Shown one piece after another: positions 9,701 to 9,863 of a stretch of DNA of 9,863 nucleotides (within the stretch, counting starts at the first letter, position 1; every line of letters starts with the position of its first letter). Under the pieces are notes generated by a model. The model was given only the letters and a program-made list of their open reading frames with translations, had not been told where the DNA came from and ran no database searches. A program made the translations under genes and the position numbers. The stretch is taken from assembly GCA_947627125.1 (NCBI GenBank), contig CANQUY010000066.1, positions 1-9,863 of the forward strand, written 5' to 3'. This stretch comes from an uncultured Clostridia bacterium (GTDB taxonomy: Bacteria > Bacillota > Clostridia > Christensenellales > Borkfalkiaceae).

Positions 9701-9863
9701 ACCCCCGCCTCTGCATTCTTATAGCTGAGAGCAATGTCGATCTTCCCGCCTTGAACGAGCTCATAGACGCCCATCACATAGGGCAAAACTTCCGTATAAC
9801 CCTCTGTTTCTACGTCGAAGGAGCTGCCCTTAGAGAGCGTGACGCTCAGAGCATTGTCGAGAG
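355..9863 (-). CDS. Giant modular repeat protein, probably exported; 5' end outside window
   Basis: The reading frame is open from the right edge to TAA at 355-357, giving about 3,168 visible residues. The leftmost in-frame initiator, TTG at 9784-9786, is not a real start: the 25 codons before it (9787-9861) continue the repeat pattern and match the equivalent place one repeat later, so the N-terminus and any signal peptide lie beyond the window. Residues about 21-1884 are ten alternating modules of 182-197 residues, each with an N-terminal helix, several amphipathic beta strands, a signature like VYLTVDGLKFKAD, and a helix-strand second half. Degenerate modules, beta-grasp-like domains and a beta-rich tail follow. 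I find only four Cys, and no Trp before the degenerate region. There is no LPXTG motif, C-terminal membrane segment or obvious catalytic motif. It is likely a secreted or surface structural/adhesin-like protein; the module family is not one I recognise. A terminator hairpin starts 16 bases after the stop, so this is the last gene of its transcript. Confidence 0.93.
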   Translation of the reverse strand, partial: LDNALSVTLSKGSSFDVETEGYTEVLPYVMGVYELVQGGKIDIALSYKNAEAGVELGGDILLGTEPVVAVANLDLTYGNVTKELTVTYKENTVYVLVDGIKLKANVTEIATLLGIAGEETGNLEVGEILGTVLGLDFGTIIPVLKNGTDTLEIQLAVDELLSGLGVDLSLGTVNVEIGEGIRVTAEGLEVTISAAEEAPEIEDLTGYTELAPTVETVVGLLQNNYIAAQINYAGDLTLAGEVRFDIAQLKLAAELELTYQEAVKAIKVGFVNDGNIYLEIDGLKIKAGLDEIADLVGMLGTAQMAEAELTPVEKLLENLSELVSVGTEGNGVKLTLAVDKILEAFGVSMEIGQAEAVIADGKISVNALDNALSVTLEQGSSFDVETEGYTEVLPYVMGVYELIQGGKIDIALSYKNAEAGVELSGNILLGTEPVVAVANLDLTYGNVTKELTVTYKENTVYVLVDGIKLKANVTEIATLLGIAGEETGNLEVGEILGTVLGLDFGTIIPVLKNGTDTLEIQLAVDELLSGLGVDLGDFALGTAKVKVRGGKLELIAAGAKLTFTEAKSAPKPAKNLSSYVDILPVLKTAVGLVQNNFISAEINYKGDISVAGNIALDLAALNVSATLTLGAAGGEKLFRFGFVHASNTVLVEVDGLKIGATTEEIGELIAAFTGGSASSLDPVETLLENLGSFVKIRNDGKAFAATVALDAVLNAFGIDLGMALGDLTLSEGEDSLQLSAMNGALTAKIGAGEPFEAENDGDYVEVLPYILGIRDLLQGDGLKISLSYQSGEISLDGDLTVALKAEEGMPAAAAQLTLSYGKAVKEISVLYQDSAVYLTVDGLKFTADVGEVASLLGGSTQSGTEALLGGLLSIDFKTLIPALKNGDKSLEMKLALDLLVQSLGFDLGDFRLGEADVTVREGGVLLSVAGLRAEVFAAETLPAKANLEGYADLIPLIKTAVTLFKDNTYLTAELKGSLGEFTLAGEIKLNVDPLQIDASLTASYRGAEKAFGVSFVGDGMIYLTVDGLRFKADVAAAAELISSLTESGGNTDTASAVEQLLQNLGAIVQTEPGDGAFKATVALDEILRAFNVGLSLGDAEITADGTTLSVSAMQGALTLDVARGKRFTVSTFGYTEIVKYAKTLLAIFRGETVKADISYASEELDLSVKGTLNLALGTMTVYADVTVRYQNIALALKLFYLPEGTILAEVNGLKVKGSVDTLAAFITSILGTEVGMGEINSPDLETLIETLLTLRLDSYFTFIETSANGKSALHIAVRGTELLKALSLGIDFDLGDLLITISEGKVDLSVLGADLTLTAGEALPALNEGAYADIDPLLQTAASFLESRILQAEVHYTGAISVDGTVYFSFEDPSALKLSALLTVTAEGQTKPVRVSYIGDGALYLNLDGVKVKAGLDEIGEFVGLFTGSGTGGLSSLPADLLGSLGELITDAKTEQGKFTATLALGRLLSALGLDLEIGNVQLSAADGEIGISALDGALNATVTAGEPFATDTRGYTEVMPYVIGLYGLFQNQYLDLNVDYASEKANLSVTGNVSIDIRNLCIVADLDVSYGSAAKKVSVVYRENEVYVILDDIKLKANVEDIAAFAQQFTESGEEELSLLGKILSLRFGDVIALFSAGENALGLQIAADELLGALGMDLSLGTVQMTVKGDGISLSVAGATLDLAKGEGAALPDLDECVDVMSAVNAVYDMVKVGYLHAEVNYKGEFTLAGNIDFDINALTVKADLTLGYGEASRRILLQYAGGTVYLMLFNDPDGSDGFKVTATAEELKALIAIFTESGGESGTDDLEQLIADLGKIVDIGNADSLLDVDILLDDLLALFGVKASLGGVRLSVGEDEIALSALNNALTATVKAGGTFETDTDGYSLSLGSVTELVRKFKEAQGISFADLTLSYNGNEIAVYLENAGISWENGFAFRGDVVFSALGYHHTISVYADTAMVKLAYGNVGANIVFADFAKIGDAFNAVKNAILSYIKDILEETPEGAEGEISSALALAEGGEALSGLVGAITEFVGGFMTEEKFDFAKLLGGLKIENSEEEGGLLAVSYNGISAKLAAAENTLSVKLSLTLDMPAQEGAEAQNIQLIGDITLTALARPLPAMPENVNYLGTDEFIDIIGYLGSAVSLLNTTDLSLTFSGTVTSSEEMYAPQNGVKYKIDASMQTHRGNSNLFHLAVDGKNFWIDSDVYMHASINIAAQNEADSSLYIDVYIVDGAPEKDESGNAKKDNELDFYVTLSQFGDVNSTAETVPGYKPVMLYAPAGEIMSLLSAALPMFGVDVEILNDYMISKYLSTESVKQFKAFGGLVQPLIQGLLGGGESGADAEVQPAALDETTEEREFNLGDYLAGLTIGAEELKIELNSKGLYGMKGLENVKATLTKTAAEFDENGRFIADKMEDGTVTYRFGRFKELNLQNIYDKEGILNTSLSGSITYTPIDPVVPEGDYRSFLGADRLLQALAKSATHGENENNELISGEQTPHHYAVNNNFYIDGTVTADLNFIGIIRLDVTIQLIAVSITVDENGDLGINLRLEYNGAHSGAIVAINGTSTVDITIKNGMVYIKRVQKSYFRNWVLTVEEVPYDSENYITLYRAMPLDNFMSDILNQLGFILNFSDALTRALQSAGGSSTEPEQVVDFGQRLEDVLKDYTYTPEAKDENGNVTTPASWDLTLNGDALAKGILGDLNIVLSEDKDGSIRDLSVKTSIVSIITVTASLRWRNPCGVMEDGAEEKTHDISEEVGGEAHGMGGMIEKLNTADPTTGWDDPATADVREGAIYLEAQTFTVTYKYYTYGGGAIETLGTQDVMVSTGSDGYTQNTLYSTLIYPDLPDDGKEFYVDNMDLLGAEVGKVLTADTFYAQQYKHMYTVTFWSEEEIGEGWNLDEGGLWKYTYDMEYGAQVTFKAKGEEFAAAYTVTNDDMQEVTLPPEKPAYAEGVDVKSRWTVNFNQTGTEFTVLYEIDTVTYQSVVEFKVDGETLYNEYSGQFTEDTYTLVTPIAEGYTFLGWYQKTDSGWEQVTAVNKGKDAPIDITVEALWIENGQVTLNATKKKTSLGFLGTYYTYNASVDSNQVRNVQLEGEMAGFLSFKSAEYCFVFNNDSQSANYNTFSASNVADEKRGSTDNYNYAHVKIRATYALGNETFVFEYEVHVTPQNV
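712..918 (-). other. Flg_new / InlB B-repeat type beta-grasp domain
   Basis: Residues about 2982-3050 run from VVEFKVDGETLYN through GYTFLGWYQKTDSGWEQ to ITVEALW. A strand, a charged turn, GYTFxGWY and a closing A-x-W strand are the hallmark of the Listeria-Bacteroides repeat (Flg_new), a small extracellular beta-grasp fold used as a stalk or adhesive module in surface proteins of Bacillota and others. Here it is the clearest recognisable domain in the protein and supports an extracellular location. Confidence 0.75.
919..1467 (-). other. Two beta-grasp-like (MucBP/Flg_new-like) modules, divergent
   Basis: Residues about 2799-2877 begin FTVTYKYYTYGGG and end ADTFYAQQY. Residues about 2880-2980 begin MYTVTFWSEEE and contain YGAQVTFKAKGEEF and a SRWTVNFN strand. 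Both have the opening beta strand and YAQ-type closing strand of InlB-type repeat modules, but the conserved GWY motif is weak or missing. Assignment is by resemblance only. Tyr and Trp are frequent here, unlike in the array. Confidence 0.4.
1468..2481 (-). other. Divergent beta-rich region C2 of the giant protein (338 residues)
   Basis: This starts GDYRSFLGADRLLQALAKSA, again with the array's start pattern. Strands FYIDGTVTADLNFIGI and LRLDVTIQLIAVSITVDENG follow, then an altered signature, NGMVYIKRV. The later part has a helix (LDNFMSDILNQLGFILNF), a Pro/Glu linker, more strands and the Cys-containing turn RWRNPCGVMEDG. DENG and DKDG turns recur. Base composition of part of this segment (about 1960-2350) is visibly AT-richer than the array. 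Confidence 0.45.
2482..3483 (-). other. Divergent beta-rich region C1 of the giant protein (334 residues)
   Basis: This begins YLGTDEFIDIIGYLGSAVSLL followed by LSLTFSGTV, echoing the helix-then-strand start of the array modules. FHLAVDGKNFWIDSDVYMH is a recognisable but altered signature. The middle holds charged, low-complexity linkers (GAPEKDESGNAKKDNE and an acidic Gly/Ala/Glu stretch) and a leucine-rich helix, APAGEIMSLLSAALPMFGVD. It reads as a distant module relative with insertions; that relationship is inferred from pattern only. Confidence 0.5.
3484..4209 (-). repeat. Degenerate eleventh module (A6-like, 242 residues)
   Basis: The start GYSLSLGSVTELVRKF, the strands ADLTLSYNGNEIAVYL and the phase of the array mark this as a decayed A module. 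The VDGLK signature is replaced by TAMVKLAYGNVGANIVFAD. A helix-rich insertion (NAVKNAILSYIKDILEE, then an Ala/Glu/Gly-rich linker and LVGAITEFVGGF) lengthens it by about 55 residues. It ends in beta strands before PENVNYLGTDEF. The first Trp of the visible protein occurs here, in ISWENGF. Confidence 0.65.
4210..4770 (-). repeat. Protein module B5 (187 residues) with acidic loop insertion
   Basis: Last well-conserved module. It starts ECVDVMSAVNAVYDMVKVG, where Cys replaces the module-starting Tyr, and continues with VNYKGEFTLAGNIDFD. The signature is interrupted by an acidic loop: VYLMLFNDPDGSDGFKVTAT. The second half reads LDVDILLDDLLALFGVKASLG and it closes with LNNALTATVKAGGTFETDTD. Confidence 0.8.
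4771..5319 (-). repeat. Protein module A5 (183 residues)
   Basis: A module starting GYTEVMPYVIGLYGLFQNQ, with strands NVDYASEKANLSVTGNVSID, a signature VYVILDDIKLKAN (the usual Gly is Asp) and a second half GLQIAADELLGALGMDLSLG. Like A1, it lacks the GDF insertion. It contains one of the four Cys residues, in RNLCIVADLD. Confidence 0.82.
5320..5874 (-). repeat. Protein module B4 (185 residues)
   Basis: B module starting AYADIDPLLQTAASFLESR, with strands VHYTGAISVDGTVYFS, the signature LYLNLDGVKVKAG, a Gly/Ser-rich linker and a second half TATLALGRLLSALGLDLEIG. It closes with LDGALNATVTAGEPFATDTR, a typical B ending. Confidence 0.82.
5875..6465 (-). repeat. Protein module A4 (197 residues, longest of the ten)
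   Basis: A module starting GYTEIVKYAKTLLAIFRGE. The Pro normally found six residues in is Lys here. Strands ADISYASEELDLSVKGTLNL are followed by a signature variant ILAEVNGLKVKGS, with Asn in place of Asp. Extra residues fall in the middle linker (LETLIETLLTLRLDSYFTF). The second half ends in IDFDLGDLLITISEGKVDL. Confidence 0.8.
6466..7017 (-). repeat. Protein module B3 (184 residues)
   Basis: B module starting GYADLIPLIKTAVTLFKDN, with strands EFTLAGEIKLN, the signature IYLTVDGLRFKAD and a second half KATVALDEILRAFNVGLSLG. The segment before the strands (YLTAELKGSLGEF) is about two residues longer than in other B modules. Confidence 0.82.
7018..7578 (-). repeat. Protein module A3 (187 residues)
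   Basis: A module starting DYVEVLPYILGIRDLLQGD, with strands ISLSYQSGEISLDGDLTVAL, the signature VYLTVDGLKFTAD and a second half LEMKLALDLLVQSLGFDLGDF. The GDF insertion after the Leu-Gly-Phe-Asp turn matches A2. Confidence 0.82.
7579..8130 (-). repeat. Protein module B2 (184 residues)
   Basis: B module starting SYVDILPVLKTAVGLVQNN, with strands INYKGDISVAGNIALD and a variant signature VLVEVDGLKIGAT, in which the second lysine of the usual KxK pattern is Gly. The second half reads AATVALDAVLNAFGIDLGM and it closes with MNGALTAKIGAGEPFEAEND. Confidence 0.82.
8131..8700 (-). repeat. Protein module A2 (190 residues)
   Basis: A module nearly identical to A1 up to the VDL after LLSGLG, then different: it reads LGDFALGTAKVKVRGGKLEL where A1 reads SLGTVNVEIGEGIRV. 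The three-residue GDF-type insertion is shared with A3 (and as GDL in A4) but not with A1 or A5, so A2 looks like a mosaic of an A1-like front and an A3-like back. Confidence 0.85.
8260..8762 (-). repeat. Segmental duplication, downstream copy
   Basis: This stretch matches 9361-9863 without gaps at an offset of exactly 1,101 bases (367 codons). I count about 23 differences in 503 bases, roughly 95% identity. Few of the differences change an amino acid: three within the A-module part and two or three in the preceding B-module end. The left boundary is sharp at 8260, in the middle of module A2; this copy's right boundary is not determinable because the partner is cut by the window edge. Confidence 0.9.
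8701..9246 (-). repeat. Protein module B1 (182 residues)
   Basis: B module starting GYTELAPTVETVVGLLQNN, with strands INYAGDLTLAGEVRFD, the signature IYLEIDGLKIKAG and a second half VKLTLAVDKILEAFGVSMEIG. B modules differ from A modules in the LLQNNYI-type helix end, the YxGxxxxAGxxxxD strand pair and a closing NALSVTL-type segment. Confidence 0.85.
9247..9801 (-). repeat. Protein module A1 (185 residues)
   Basis: First complete A module, starting GYTEVLPYVMGVYEL. It has a predicted helix, then strands such as KIDIALSY and VANLDLTY, the signature VYVLVDGIKLKAN about 73 residues in, and a second half containing LEIQLAVDELLSGLGVDLSL. Its first roughly 147 residues differ from A2 at only about three positions, far closer than any other pair. 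After VDL it diverges abruptly from A2. Confidence 0.85.
9361..9863 (-). repeat. Segmental duplication, upstream copy (cut by window edge)
   Basis: Partner of 8260-8762. It covers most of module A1 and the end of the preceding B module. Identity is still high up to a few bases from the edge, although a small cluster of five changes lies around 9825-9835, so the duplication may extend outside the window. Confidence 0.9.
9802..9863 (-). repeat. End of a further B-type module, cut by window edge
   Basis: The last twenty in-frame residues before module A1 read LDNALSVTLSKGSSFDVETE. The equivalent place at the end of B1 reads LDNALSVTLEQGSSFDVETE. This shows that another B module precedes A1, so the array extends upstream outside the window. 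Confidence 0.85.

Noticed and set aside
9784..9786. TTG as the start codon of the giant gene
   Set aside because: The 25 codons upstream are open and match the equivalent repeat position one unit later; TTG here encodes the Leu of GYTEVLPYV, as in module A2.
4210..9801. Phage tail fibre or RTX toxin repeats
   Set aside because: The modules are about 185 residues with a helix and sheets; there are no GGXGXDXLX nonapeptides, no collagen-like or short fibre repeats, and no phage neighbours.
8260..9863. Insertion sequence or transposon explaining the duplicated 503-bp segment
   Set aside because: Both copies are in frame, exactly 367 codons apart, and part of the module array, with no terminal inverted repeats or transposase; unequal recombination explains them.

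Overview
This window is almost entirely one giant gene on the minus strand. It is open from the right edge (its 5' end lies outside the window) to a TAA stop at 355-357, giving about 3,168 visible residues. Next to it, at the left edge, is a short intergenic region of hairpin-type repeats and a terminator. No RNA gene, transposase, CRISPR array or second credible protein gene is visible.

Organism: the base composition looks mid-50s % GC by eye. The encoded protein ends in a Listeria-Bacteroides type beta-grasp repeat (Flg_new / InlB B-repeat class). The intergenic DNA carries a GTCATTCTGAG...GAAGAATCTC hairpin element of a kind common in uncultured gut Bacillota (Clostridia). I therefore infer a gut-associated, uncultured Clostridia-like bacterium, with modest confidence and no marker gene to prove it.

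Layout from left to right: 1-62 is the end of one hairpin repeat copy. A complete copy lies at 85-228 and a degenerate third start at 251-263. A perfect 12-bp stem terminator sits at 311-338, 16 bases after the stop of the giant gene. The protein then reads from right to left. Residues about 21-1884 (9801-4210) form an array of ten alternating A and B modules of 182-197 residues each, i.e. five A/B pairs of about 370 residues. A degenerate eleventh module follows (4209-3484), then two more divergent beta-rich regions (3483-2482 and 2481-about 1468), then beta-grasp-like modules (about 1467-712), and a beta-rich tail with no LPXTG motif or membrane anchor.

Interpretation: the protein is most likely exported and long, built from a repeated helix / beta-sheet / helix module marked by a VYL-VDGLK-KA signature. 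I do not recognise a named family for the module. Size, modularity and the terminal Flg_new domain suggest an adhesin-like or structural surface protein. A lipid- or hydrophobe-binding fold (LolA/LppX-like) is a speculative alternative. The array shows recent segmental duplication (two stretches about 95% identical, 1,101 bp apart) and probably continues beyond the right edge.
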